From NCBI RefSeq assembly GCF_025567345.1, contig NZ_JAOQJS010000002.1:310001-374000 (forward strand): 64,000 nucleotides of DNA. The letters run 5' to 3'. The notes under the pieces were generated by a model that saw only the letters and a program-made list of their open reading frames with translations, did not search any database and was not told the DNA's origin. Below, one piece after another: positions 28,933-37,468 of this stretch (the first letter of the stretch is position 1; every line of letters starts with the position of its first letter). The translations under genes and the position numbers were made by a program. Origin of the DNA: Coprococcus ammoniilyticus. Lineage in GTDB: Bacteria > Bacillota > Clostridia > Lachnospirales > Lachnospiraceae.

Positions 28933-29038
28933 TGTAATGCAATGATATCAAACATCTTTTAAGTTGAGATGTAATGCAACGATATCCAAGCTTCTTTTAT
29001 AAATAAAGATGTAACACATCGTTTATAGCTATAAAGGC
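28933..29038 (+). repeat. Three imperfect ~37-40 nt tandem repeats after aroF
   Basis: TGTAATGCAATGATATC at 28933, TGTAATGCAACGATATC at 28970 and TGTAACACATCGTTTAT at 29010 head three degenerating units, the first two also sharing a TCTTTTA-type tail. They lie between the aroF stop and its terminator, in the 3' untranslated region. Confidence 0.6.
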
Positions 29039-29042
29039 AAAA

Positions 29043-29083
29043 AGAAACCTGCCAGTTAATATCTGACAGGTTTCTTCTTTTTT
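29043..29083. terminator. Bidirectional terminator between aroF and the SCP2-like gene
   Basis: AGAAACCTG-C-CAG and CTG-A-CAGGTTTCT form a 13-nt stem with one internal mismatch and a 7-nt loop. T-rich tracts follow on both strands, so it can end both convergent transcripts. Confidence 0.88.
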
Positions 29084-29408
29084 ACTCTTTGATGATGCGT
29101 GACAGGAAATTTCTTCCCAATGACACATCACCAGCAATATTTAATTTTCCTGTAGCATATGCATAAATCGGATCCATTACTCCATTTATCACCCGTTCCA
29201 GACTGGATATTGTAACGATAAACTGAACATTTCGTTGTTTATATTCCCCCGAAATGACCTCAAGTGTACCATCTTTCAAATGAATATAAAAATGTCCACT
29301 GTCACGTCCAATAACATCAAACTGGAAATAAGTATCATCCTGTAATCCATCTATGTTCCTATGTACTGATAATTCATGAAAATAATCGAGACATTCCCTA
29401 TATGTCAT
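29082..29408 (-). CDS. SCP2 sterol-carrier-like domain protein
   Basis: A 108-residue single-domain protein. The C-terminal pattern (VTISSLERVINGVMDPIYAY, then ATGKLNIAGD) matches the SCP2 lipid-carrier fold. Such small stand-alone SCP2 proteins are common in Clostridia with no defined ligand. It lies 15 bases downstream of the DivIVA gene and is probably co-transcribed with it. The upstream Shine-Dalgarno sequence is weak. Confidence 0.75.
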   Translation of the reverse strand: MTYRECLDYFHELSVHRNIDGLQDDTYFQFDVIGRDSGHFYIHLKDGTLEVISGEYKQRNVQFIVTISSLERVINGVMDPIYAYATGKLNIAGDVSLGRNFLSRIIKE

Positions 29409-29423
29409 ACAAATCAGCCTGCT

Positions 29424-30095
29424 TTATAAGAATTCGAAATCGTCATCCTCATCGCCATCACCGATCAGAACCTGATTGCGTTTAACGCCTTCTTCGATTT
29501 CTCCTACGATTACTTCGTCTTCTTCATCCTCTGTTACAGCACTCTTCCCTGCAAATGCCTGTGGCTTGCTTTCCTCTTTTGGCTCTTCCTTTGGCTTCAT
29601 CTTCAGCTTCTGAGGTTCTGCTGTTGTCTGAGACTTCATCTTCAGCTTTGTAATCGGATCAGCTTCTAACGCATCTTCATTGATTGATGAAGCTGTCGTG
29701 CTGGCTGTTGCTGTTACAGTACCGCCATTTGCCTTAAGCTCTTCCATCTCCGCTTTTAACTTTGCAAGTTCTGCCTTTGCATTGGAAAGAACTTCATTTG
29801 CACGTTTCTTTGCATCGTTAATGATTTTGTTTGCTTCACTGTTTGCCGCATTCTGTTCCTTTTTGGAACCCGGAGCAGCCTGCTCTAACTGTTTCTCTAA
29901 TTCATAGATCTTTACACTATTATCTCTGAGAGAATTCTGAGCCAGTTCATTTTCTGCTACAGCGGCATCATATTTTGCCTGTAATGAAGCAAACTCATCC
30001 GATACTTCTCTCATAAATGAATTTACTTCATCTTTATTATAACCAAAAAGTCCCTTTTTAAAGGTCTTTTCTTCAATGCTTTCCTTTGTTAACAT
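29424..30095 (-). CDS. divIVA: DivIVA domain-containing protein
   Basis: A 223-residue coiled-coil protein. The N-terminal ~35 residues (FKKGLFGYNKDEVNSFM) form the DivIVA membrane-curvature domain, followed by a coiled coil to ~residue 125, a low-complexity Ala/Thr stretch, repeated KLKMK motifs and an acidic tail. Family members mark poles and septa and recruit division, segregation or sporulation factors. It has its own near-consensus promoter. Confidence 0.85.
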   Translation of the reverse strand: MLTKESIEEKTFKKGLFGYNKDEVNSFMREVSDEFASLQAKYDAAVAENELAQNSLRDNSVKIYELEKQLEQAAPGSKKEQNAANSEANKIINDAKKRANEVLSNAKAELAKLKAEMEELKANGGTVTATASTTASSINEDALEADPITKLKMKSQTTAEPQKLKMKPKEEPKEESKPQAFAGKSAVTEDEEDEVIVGEIEEGVKRNQVLIGDGDEDDDFEFL

Positions 30096-30141
30096 TATAG
30101 CGCTTCTCCTTTACGTGTTTATTTAACATAACCTAAACTCA

Positions 30142-30170
30142 ATTATATTAATTCTTTGTATGTTTTTCAA
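30142..30170 (-). promoter_or_regulatory. Sigma-A promoter of divIVA
   Basis: On the minus strand TTGAAA, 17 bases, TATAAT, about 45 bases before the divIVA start. Confidence 0.8.
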
Positions 30171-30248
30171 GAAATAATCGTATGTTTTTGAAAAAATTTA
30201 CAATTTTTCATGCAAGATATTCAATTTGGATCCATTCCCATGTATTTT

Positions 30249-30695
30249 TTACATTTCACGGCTATCAAACAGGATCGTAAACGGTCCATCATTGGACAGA
30301 TCCACTCTCATATCCGCACCAAAAATACCGCTTTCTGTAACTGCGATTTTTTCCCTGCAAGCAGACAGGACATATTCATATAACGCATTTGCTTTTTCAG
30401 GGTTGCCTGCCTTTGTAAAAGATGGGCGGTTTCCTTTCTTACAGTCTGCACATAAGGTAAACTGTGATACGATCAGAAGCTCACCGTTTACATCTGTAAG
30501 AGAAAGATTTGTCTTGCCATTTTCATCCGCAAATATACGAAGTCCCAGCAGTTTACGGATTAATTTGTCTGCAACTTCTTCTGTATCTTCTTCGAATACA
30601 CCTACAAATACCAACAGACCTTTTCCGATCTTTCCTACCTCTTTATCATCTACTGTTACACTTGCATGATTCACTCTCTGAATCAGAAATCTCAT
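30249..30695 (-). CDS. dtd: D-aminoacyl-tRNA deacylase
   Basis: A 148-residue DTD that removes D-amino acids from mischarged tRNA. The family signature SQFTLCADCKKGNRPSF is complete and the C-terminal NDGPFT replaces the usual NDGPVT. It begins MRFLIQRVNHASVTVD. It starts 14 bases after the second ilvN and is probably the last gene of the T-box controlled ilvB operon, an unusual place for dtd. Confidence 0.94.
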   Translation of the reverse strand: MRFLIQRVNHASVTVDDKEVGKIGKGLLVFVGVFEEDTEEVADKLIRKLLGLRIFADENGKTNLSLTDVNGELLIVSQFTLCADCKKGNRPSFTKAGNPEKANALYEYVLSACREKIAVTESGIFGADMRVDLSNDGPFTILFDSREM

Positions 30696-30709
30696 AATTT
30701 TTATCCCCT

Positions 30710-31216
30710 TTAGCGCTCCGACATGCTGATTGCTTCTACTGCAACGCTTCCTCCACGGACAACCTCGATCCGATTTGGAAAACTCTGCTTGAATAACTTG
30801 ATCGCATCATTGTTCTGATTTTCTGTCTGTAAACATTCCACCAGAATATTCTTTCTGTCATAGTCCGTGATCTTGAAGTTAAATGCATTTGCAATACGGA
30901 ATACTTCATCCTTATCATCGGTATTACATTCTTTTACCTTGATGAATAAGATCTCTTTATTATGAATCGGAATATCCGTATAATCAACCACCTTGATTAC
31001 TTCCACGCTGCGGTTCAACTGCTTCTTTACCTGTTCAAAAGTACGGTCATCACTGGTAAAACTGATCGTCATTCTGGATACCGTCGTATCCTCTGTTTCT
31101 CCTACAGTCAGACTGTTCAGGTTATAGGATTTACCGGAAAACAGACCGGAGATTCTTGCAAGTACACCTATTTCATTTTCAACATATAAACATATCCATC
31201 TTTTCTTTTCACTCAT
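30710..31216 (-). CDS. ilvN: Acetolactate synthase small subunit (ilvB-linked copy)
   Basis: A 168-residue regulatory subunit with an ACT domain (VENEIGVLARISGLFSGKSYNL) and C-terminal family domain. It starts 13 bases after ilvB, so it is the expected partner of that catalytic subunit. It is clearly divergent from the ilvC-linked paralogue at 19319-19807, so the two are not a recent duplication. Confidence 0.93.
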   Translation of the reverse strand: MSEKKRWICLYVENEIGVLARISGLFSGKSYNLNSLTVGETEDTTVSRMTISFTSDDRTFEQVKKQLNRSVEVIKVVDYTDIPIHNKEILFIKVKECNTDDKDEVFRIANAFNFKITDYDRKNILVECLQTENQNNDAIKLFKQSFPNRIEVVRGGSVAVEAISMSER

Positions 31217-31229
31217 CTGTCTATCCTCC

Positions 31230-32954
31230 TTAACAATCCATGATCATATCATTTAATGACTTGCCACCCGGAACCATAGGGAATACATTTGCAGTCGGAT
31301 CAATATAGAACTCTATAACTGTAGGTCCCTTTGTATTTGCCTTTGCCTGCTCAAATGCTGCTTTGATCTCTTCTTCCTTTGTAACACGGATTCCAAGCGC
31401 CTCATAGCTTTCCGCCAGTTTTACAAAATCCGGTGTATATTTCGGACAGCATTTGTCAGGATTCTGGCAGTCATGATTACAGCTCTTTCTGTATCTCAGA
31501 CAGGTACTGCTGTAACGCTTGTTGAAGAACAGCTCCTGCCACTGACGTACATTTCCAAGATAACCATTGTTTAAGATACAGATCGTGATCGGAAGCTCCT
31601 GTGCAACCGCAGTCGCCATCTCCTGAATATTCATCTGTACACCACCATCACCGGAAATGCAGATAACATTCTTATCCGGGTTACCGATCTTTGCCCCGAT
31701 GGCAGCAGGAAGTCCATATCCCATCGTACCAAGACCGCCGGAGGTTAAGAGCTGGTTCTCACCGCCAAGTGCAATATACTGTGTTGTCCATAACTGGTTC
31801 TGTCCTACATCTGTAGTAATAATGAGATCGTCATACATCTCATTGATCGTCTTAATGATCTTCTCAGGTGTAACACCTTTATAAGAATTCATGTTGATAG
31901 GATACTGTTTCTTCACTTCCATGATCTCAGCAACCCAATCGGATATATCTAATTTCTTTGCATATTTTAACATCTTCGTGATCGCAAGCTTTGCATCTGC
32001 TACGATTGGGATGTCTACCTCGATATTTCTGGAGATTGATGCTGCATCGATATCGATATGTATGATCTTTGCATTCTTTGCAAATGTGTCAATCGTACCG
32101 GTGATACGGTCGTTAAATCTGGTTCCGATCGAGAATAAGACATCACATTCCATGATTGCTTTATTGGATGCGAGATTTCCATGCATTCCGATATTACCAA
32201 CATATAAAGGATGGTCCGTCGGAATTGCTCCCTTACCCATGATCGTAGTAACAACAGGGATTCCTGTTAATTCACATAATTCCTGCATTTCTTTTCTTGC
32301 ATGTGCGATATTCACACCGCCACCGATCAGAAATACCGGTTTCTTTGCATGGTTTAATTCTGCCAGAGCCTTCTTAAGCTGACCAGAATGTACACCCTCT
32401 GATGGCTTATATCCTCTGATATTTACTTCATCCGGATATTCATCCGAACCCATTGCAAGCTGGATATCTTTTGGTATATCAACCAGTACAGGACCCGGCT
32501 TACCGGTTCTTGCGATATAGAATGCATTCTTGATAATTCTTGCCAGATCTTCTCTCTTTCTGACTGTTACTGCATATTTGCAGATGTTTCTGGTGATACC
32601 TACGATATCGACCTCTTGAAAGGCGTCGTTACCGATCAGATTCATCGGTACCTGTCCGGTAAAACATACCAGAGGAACACTGTCATAATTTGCTGTTGCA
32701 ATTCCTGTAACCAGATTCGTTGCACCAGGCCCGCTTGTAACCAGACATACACCAACCTTTCCGGTTGATCTTGCATATCCATCTGCTGCATGAACAAGTG
32801 CCTGCTCATGTCTTGGAAGGATCATATCGATTCCCTCTGCATCGTATAATGCGTCAAATAAGTCGATCGCTGTTCCACCCGGATAGGCAAACAGTGTATC
32901 AACATGTTCTTCCTGTAATGCCTTTACAAACATCTGTGCTCCATTAATCTCCAT
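31230..32954 (-). CDS. ilvB: Acetolactate synthase large subunit
   Basis: A 574-residue ThDP-dependent enzyme that condenses pyruvate with pyruvate or 2-oxobutanoate. The FAD/ThDP family segments are present: AYPGGTAIDLFDAL, the catalytic-Glu region LPRHEQALVHAADGYAR, and GDGG..N for ThDP-Mg. Between residues 485 and 503 lies a five-cysteine insert (C-x6-C-x3-C-x5-CC) not found in the E. coli enzyme. A valine-type T-box leader controls the operon ilvB-ilvN-dtd. Confidence 0.96.
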   Translation of the reverse strand: MEINGAQMFVKALQEEHVDTLFAYPGGTAIDLFDALYDAEGIDMILPRHEQALVHAADGYARSTGKVGVCLVTSGPGATNLVTGIATANYDSVPLVCFTGQVPMNLIGNDAFQEVDIVGITRNICKYAVTVRKREDLARIIKNAFYIARTGKPGPVLVDIPKDIQLAMGSDEYPDEVNIRGYKPSEGVHSGQLKKALAELNHAKKPVFLIGGGVNIAHARKEMQELCELTGIPVVTTIMGKGAIPTDHPLYVGNIGMHGNLASNKAIMECDVLFSIGTRFNDRITGTIDTFAKNAKIIHIDIDAASISRNIEVDIPIVADAKLAITKMLKYAKKLDISDWVAEIMEVKKQYPINMNSYKGVTPEKIIKTINEMYDDLIITTDVGQNQLWTTQYIALGGENQLLTSGGLGTMGYGLPAAIGAKIGNPDKNVICISGDGGVQMNIQEMATAVAQELPITICILNNGYLGNVRQWQELFFNKRYSSTCLRYRKSCNHDCQNPDKCCPKYTPDFVKLAESYEALGIRVTKEEEIKAAFEQAKANTKGPTVIEFYIDPTANVFPMVPGGKSLNDMIMDC

Positions 32955-33017
32955 AACCTATATCCTCCTTTAATTGTCATCCATATAAATTTCCAAAAAG
33001 AGCGTTTCCCATCCACT

Positions 33018-33050
33018 AAAAAAGCCCTAAGCCGTATATCAGCTTAGGGC
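33018..33050 (-). terminator. T-box regulated terminator upstream of ilvB
   Basis: Minus-strand GCCCTAAGC-N9-GCTTAGGGC is a perfect 9-nt stem followed by TTTTTT. It competes with the T-box antiterminator and is 64 bases before the ilvB start. Confidence 0.9.
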
Positions 33051-33300
33051 GAATAATCATATCCGTGGTACCACCTAAATTCAGGTTCTTCCTGCTCTCA
33101 TCCAATACTTACAAATCTTATCTGCGTTATATTGTATTCCTGTAACGGGGAAATCCGTTGAATCCTACTCAGCACTTCTTACGAAGTCATGCTTTTCAGT
33201 CCACTGCTCGAAGGCTACTTCCATACATCCTAGCTGAAGATTCTCACCACCATCTTCTCTCTGGGAGCCGGTCCTGTATGTACTCCTCCTTGTCATTGCA
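33018..33300 (-). promoter_or_regulatory. T-box riboswitch leader of ilvB, probable Val specifier
   Basis: On the minus strand the T-box bulge GGTGGTACCACGG (33063-33075) is followed by a terminator stem GCCCTAAGC/GCTTAGGGC (33024-33050) and six T residues. Stem I carries AGTA (5' side), the AGAGAGA..GGTGGTGAGA apical region, and TGTATG-GAA-GTA on the 3' side, which pairs with CATACA. This places GTA (33216-33218), a valine codon, in the specifier loop. Uncharged tRNA-Val should favour antitermination. The specifier assignment is by eye. Confidence 0.9.
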
Positions 33301-33321
33301 TTTGACATATAAACTGTTGTT

Positions 33322-33350
33322 ACTTTAGCATAAATGAGAAAAAAAGTCAA
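33322..33350 (-). promoter_or_regulatory. Promoter of the T-box-ilvB-ilvN-dtd operon
   Basis: On the minus strand TTGACT, 17 bases, TAAAGT, located about 30-40 bases before stem I of the T-box. Confidence 0.75.
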
Positions 33351-33385
33351 TGCGTTTTCTGGGAAAAATCACCAAAATACCTGCA

Positions 33386-34435
33386 TCAAACATACAGGAC
33401 AATCCCCTTTTCTAAACGTTCGATTTCAAAGGCTGCATCCCGGTTGGCATCATATGTAATAAAGATCACCTTTGCAAACCGATGAATAATTCCACGCTCC
33501 AAAATATAATCCAGAACACGGTACTCACTCTTATCCGCTACCGTTTCCAGAACCTCCTGAAGCATAACATCATATTCCGTAAGTTCAAATACCCCACGGT
33601 GAACAACACGATTTTCTTTTGTATCCATATGATAGATCGTATGACCTGTTGACAGACGGATCAGCTCATGACTGACAGATGCAAGTGCTTCGATCAGCTT
33701 CTGATTCGTCTTCCTGTCTTCCTTAGGAGCATAATCAAAAAATATCATGACGGAATTATCATTTGGTGTATCCAGTTCTTTTACCATGGTTTTTCCCATC
33801 TTAGCTGACATTTTCCAATGAATATTTTTGATACTGTCACCTTTCATATATTCCTTGATCTGAAGGATCTCTGAAATATCATTTCCTTTTACATGCTTGT
33901 AATTCACATCATTCTCGCTCACAAGACTGCCTTCTACATCATACAGATCCATGGAACGCTCTTTCGGATATTGATAAAACATACAATCCTTATGCGAACG
34001 GATCTCCGCTTTCGTCAAACCGAAATAGTCATATATATAGATTTTATATATTTCAACATTAATCTGTCCGCAGTACTTACTCTCTATCGGAAACTGGTAT
34101 TTCTCTCTGCTTTTTCTTGCCGCCGAACATTCGATATAAGTAGGGAATTCTGTTCCAAATACAACATTTTCACAGTTAAACTCTATCCTGATCTTTGGAA
34201 CCGGAAAAAAAGATGAATTCTCTATTTCAAGAAGTAAGGCAGGATTTTCCTTTAACTCATTGATAATATCAAACTTCACTGCAATCTTCCCCGCATTATA
34301 CCGATTGATAAAAAACATCGGAAGCCAGATAATCCCAAACATTCCAAACAGCCATAAGGTCTGCAGTTTGTTTGTCCAGATAAATAAAAGCAACAAGATA
34401 ACGATAAAAATAATATATGCAATTTTTTTCTTCAT
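33386..34435 (-). CDS. DUF58 domain-containing membrane protein
   Basis: A 349-residue protein. Two hydrophobic segments lie in the first ~45 residues, then an extracytoplasmic or cytoplasmic beta-rich part, then the DUF58 core with GDSIKNIHWKMSAKMGKTMVKE (the family's D-x-W-x-(K/A)SA motif). DUF58 proteins are encoded with MoxR ATPases and TgpA-like transglutaminase proteins, as here. Last gene of the six-gene unit, 16 bases after the TgpA-like gene. Its client is unknown. Confidence 0.88.
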   Translation of the reverse strand: MKKKIAYIIFIVILLLLFIWTNKLQTLWLFGMFGIIWLPMFFINRYNAGKIAVKFDIINELKENPALLLEIENSSFFPVPKIRIEFNCENVVFGTEFPTYIECSAARKSREKYQFPIESKYCGQINVEIYKIYIYDYFGLTKAEIRSHKDCMFYQYPKERSMDLYDVEGSLVSENDVNYKHVKGNDISEILQIKEYMKGDSIKNIHWKMSAKMGKTMVKELDTPNDNSVMIFFDYAPKEDRKTNQKLIEALASVSHELIRLSTGHTIYHMDTKENRVVHRGVFELTEYDVMLQEVLETVADKSEYRVLDYILERGIIHRFAKVIFITYDANRDAAFEIERLEKGIVLYV

Positions 34436-34451
34436 ATCGTTTTCTCTCCTC

Positions 34452-36770
34452 CTATATCAGACATTTGACAAACCGCATCCTGCATCTGCCCCAGAGATTA
34501 CTGGAATGATAAACCTCTTGTTTTACCGTTTGTGCATAGTCTCTTACAACCGCAACATCCGTATAGTCAAGTTCTTCTCTACTGAATCTGTTTTTCTGTA
34601 AAACCGTAATAACTTCTGACGGAAGGGATTCTTCCATCTTCTTACCGGCATATTTGTACAAGGCTTCTATATACAGACTGGCTGCTGCAACTGCTTTTTC
34701 CCGGTTTTCACTCTTCATTGCTTTTTTTCGTTTGCTGCAGACCACTGCACGTCTGACAATAACAACGATCAGGAATAATACGAGCAGTGAAACAATTGCG
34801 ATCAGAATATATAACAGATTGATCTCCGTTGAATCATCATTATCATTATTGTCCTGATCACTGCTGGAATCTTCTGATTCCGAATCCTGATTATCGGAAC
34901 CACTGACCGCACCGTTACCAATGGTACTGTTATCATCCTCAGAATAGAAGCCCGGTGTAACTTCAACCGGAATAAATCCAAGCCCATTTACATAAATCTC
35001 TACCCATGCATGTGCATCCTGATCCAGAACATCAATCGATGTCTCTCCCTCTTCCGGAGCAACCAGATATCCTTCTACATATCTTGCCGGAATATTATAA
35101 TATCGGAACATCATAGCAGCGGCTGTTGCAAAATGAACGGAATATCCTTCTTTTTTATTCTCGATCAGATTCTTTACAAAATCTGTTCCGGGATCATTAG
35201 CTGTTACATCTTCACTGTAAGTTATAGTGTCCCGCAGATAATGTCTGACTACATCAATCGCATCAAACGGATTTAGTTTTTTTCCGGCTTCCGGCAGAGT
35301 CCGGTCAAAATACTGCTTCATTTCATCCGAAACCTCTGTATAATTCTGGCTTGCAAAATAAGCATATGTCTGTTCACAGTCAATAAAATCCGTATCACCG
35401 GTGCCTTCCGTATACCAGCTTTCATTATAGATACTCTCATAGTCATTCTTCGAAAGTGTATCCATATAAAATCTGTACGGTTTTCTGTTTCCAAATCCCT
35501 GTGCTACAAAATTTACATCCTTCTTTGGTGCATAAAGATCCGGAAGAGAATCGTAGGTCATATTTTCAGGCAGATATTGATATTTACTGCTTGCAGCCAG
35601 GTTTTCAACCTCAACCGATATAATATCTGACAACGGCATATCTGCATCATTGATCTTTGTAATATCCATATAACTTGCAAGTGTTGCTAAAGGATAATAA
35701 TTAAATTTTGCAAAGTATTCAAATACACCTTCATAATCTCCGCCGTAAATATCCTTATCGTTTTCTGTCCAGCCGTCTTCCGTGTATTTGGAACCGACAT
35801 AGCCTCGAAGATACATCACAGCAGGCTCTGACATCTCGATATGGAGTTTTTTGCTTCCATTTGTTTCAACTGTATGAAACCGTTTGAACGATCCCTCCGG
35901 ATAATCATTTTTGCCATAGATCAGATTGCCGCCGTTATATACAATTGAATCTTTTATATCATCAACCACCGGGATCGGTATGTATGTGAGCAGTATAAAG
36001 ATCAGACATGCAGCTCCTGCCAGAACTCCTGCAAATACAAGCATTCCTGCATACATGTCCTTCGTGATCCGTCCTTTGATATTGCCAGCAAGCAAAATTC
36101 CCACCATCGTAACTCCGGCAAGTACGAGCGTCCATACTGACGGAATACATTTATACATGAATCCGGATGCACAAAGCAGGAATTGGAGCAGCACTACCCA
36201 GACATTCAGATGAAACCGAATGAAAATTGCAAATACAAATGTTACGAGCAGAGAAAGAATTATGGATGCAATATATTCATCTGCAACCAGACTGTCCTCA
36301 TTCACAACAAACATCAGATTTGCCATCGCCATATTCTTATTGACCGATCTGAGTACATCATTTGCGATTGCTGAAAAACCATTTGAAACACTGTTCAACA
36401 GGATCACAGACAGGACAGCGATCACAATAGCCATCCCTGTACCGCCGATCCAGCCTGACTTTTTCCTGAGAAAAAGGATCTGGGAAATAACTGCCATAAC
36501 AAGTGCCGGAACCGCTGTCACAATCAGTGAAACTTTAACCTGAAATGCACTGAAGCAGCAAAATAATACACTCACCGATGCCAAAAAGGTAAGCACTATA
36601 CGAATTGCAAGATAATTGGATTCTTTTACGGAAAGTGCCTGCAGATCGAGCCGGATCTCCTGTCTGTTATTTTGCAGCTTTAATCCATTTTGCAGCTTAC
36701 GTTTTGGAATCATTCGTTTTTTTCTGTCTTTTTTATGTTCTTTCTCTATCTGTGTCTTTTTGTTTTTCAT
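34452..36770 (-). CDS. TgpA-like transglutaminase-fold membrane protein, nucleophile Cys replaced by Ser
   Basis: A 772-residue protein. A basic N-terminal tail precedes about six transmembrane segments (~55-275), an extracytoplasmic transglutaminase-like domain (~500-610), an acidic Ser/Asp/Asn-rich linker (~620-650), one more membrane segment (~655-680) and a C-terminal DUF4129-type region. In the active-site motif G-Y-C-x-x-F-A the Cys is Ser544 (codon TCC at 35139-35141). His587 in DAHAWVE and the following PVEVTPGF are retained. It starts two bases after the lipoprotein stop. Either Ser acts as nucleophile or the domain is non-catalytic. Confidence 0.87.
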   Translation of the reverse strand: MKNKKTQIEKEHKKDRKKRMIPKRKLQNGLKLQNNRQEIRLDLQALSVKESNYLAIRIVLTFLASVSVLFCCFSAFQVKVSLIVTAVPALVMAVISQILFLRKKSGWIGGTGMAIVIAVLSVILLNSVSNGFSAIANDVLRSVNKNMAMANLMFVVNEDSLVADEYIASIILSLLVTFVFAIFIRFHLNVWVVLLQFLLCASGFMYKCIPSVWTLVLAGVTMVGILLAGNIKGRITKDMYAGMLVFAGVLAGAACLIFILLTYIPIPVVDDIKDSIVYNGGNLIYGKNDYPEGSFKRFHTVETNGSKKLHIEMSEPAVMYLRGYVGSKYTEDGWTENDKDIYGGDYEGVFEYFAKFNYYPLATLASYMDITKINDADMPLSDIISVEVENLAASSKYQYLPENMTYDSLPDLYAPKKDVNFVAQGFGNRKPYRFYMDTLSKNDYESIYNESWYTEGTGDTDFIDCEQTYAYFASQNYTEVSDEMKQYFDRTLPEAGKKLNPFDAIDVVRHYLRDTITYSEDVTANDPGTDFVKNLIENKKEGYSVHFATAAAMMFRYYNIPARYVEGYLVAPEEGETSIDVLDQDAHAWVEIYVNGLGFIPVEVTPGFYSEDDNSTIGNGAVSGSDNQDSESEDSSSDQDNNDNDDSTEINLLYILIAIVSLLVLFLIVVIVRRAVVCSKRKKAMKSENREKAVAAASLYIEALYKYAGKKMEESLPSEVITVLQKNRFSREELDYTDVAVVRDYAQTVKQEVYHSSNLWGRCRMRFVKCLI

Positions 36771-36772
36771 AA

Positions 36773-37420
36773 TTATTCAACCAAATCTACATCTATATCC
36801 GGAGCATCCAGATCTTCATCATCGTCGTCTGATCCCTTTTTATTGCCGGATCCACTTCCGTCGCCATCGCCGTTACCGTCACCGTCGCCAAAATCATCTC
36901 CGTCACCAAAATCATCTCCACCATCACCGCCATTGCCATCATTATTATGTTTATTACCGTCTTTTTTTGATGAATCACCGTCGTCTGATGTTTTTTTACT
37001 ATCCTTTTTCGGGTCATCCTTTGGCTTTTCAGTATTAGCTTCCGTATTCTGTGCCGGTGCATCGGTTTTAGGCTCAGATGTCTTTTCTTCTGTTGTCTGT
37101 TCCTGCTCTGTAGATTCTGTCGTCATTTCAGTCGTCGTTTCTGTACTTGATTCCGTTGTAGACTCTGTTGTGATCTCGATCATAGCATTGCCACCCTGCA
37201 TTTCCGTCGTTGCATCACTCTCTGTCGTAGTATCTTCCGTATTCTCTGTATCGTCTTCTGAACGGTCCTGTCCGGATAACTTAGCCGCCTGCTCCTTATC
37301 TGCCTCCTGATTTTTCATATAATCCTCACGTTCGAATTCCGAACGGTCACGCTTACATGCAGTCATGGAACATCCAAGAGTCAGACACAATGCAAATAAC
37401 AAGATTTTTCTTTTTTTCAT
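36773..37420 (-). CDS. Acidic low-complexity lipoprotein
   Basis: A 215-residue protein with a lipoprotein signal peptide (hydrophobic core, then MTAC, lipidated Cys at residue 22). The mature chain is disordered-looking: a Thr/Glu/Ser-rich central part and a C-terminal Asp/Gly run built of GDGD and DDFGDGD repeats. No folded domain is recognisable. It lies between moxR and the TgpA-like gene, a position not usual in MoxR-DUF58-TgpA clusters. The Asp/Gly-rich tail suggests Ca2+ binding or a flexible spacer, but that is inference. Confidence 0.75.
   Translation of the reverse strand: MKKRKILLFALCLTLGCSMTACKRDRSEFEREDYMKNQEADKEQAAKLSGQDRSEDDTENTEDTTTESDATTEMQGGNAMIEITTESTTESSTETTTEMTTESTEQEQTTEEKTSEPKTDAPAQNTEANTEKPKDDPKKDSKKTSDDGDSSKKDGNKHNNDGNGGDGGDDFGDGDDFGDGDGNGDGDGSGSGNKKGSDDDDEDLDAPDIDVDLVE
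36888..36923 (-). repeat. 18-nt tandem repeat in the lipoprotein gene
   Basis: CCAAAATCATCTCC plus four bases occurs twice head to tail, encoding the repeated GDDFGD segment. Such repeats can change copy number by slippage. Confidence 0.6.
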
Positions 37421-37468
37421 TTCATCAGGTCCTTTCTCGCATCTTCTTACCTTAATTCAGCTTCTGTT

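Noticed and set aside
36690..37310. 206-codon plus-strand open frame with Ser/Pro-rich product
   Set aside because: It is the mirror of the repetitive lipoprotein gene on the minus strand, which has a signal peptide, lipobox and operon position. The plus frame has only low-complexity composition.
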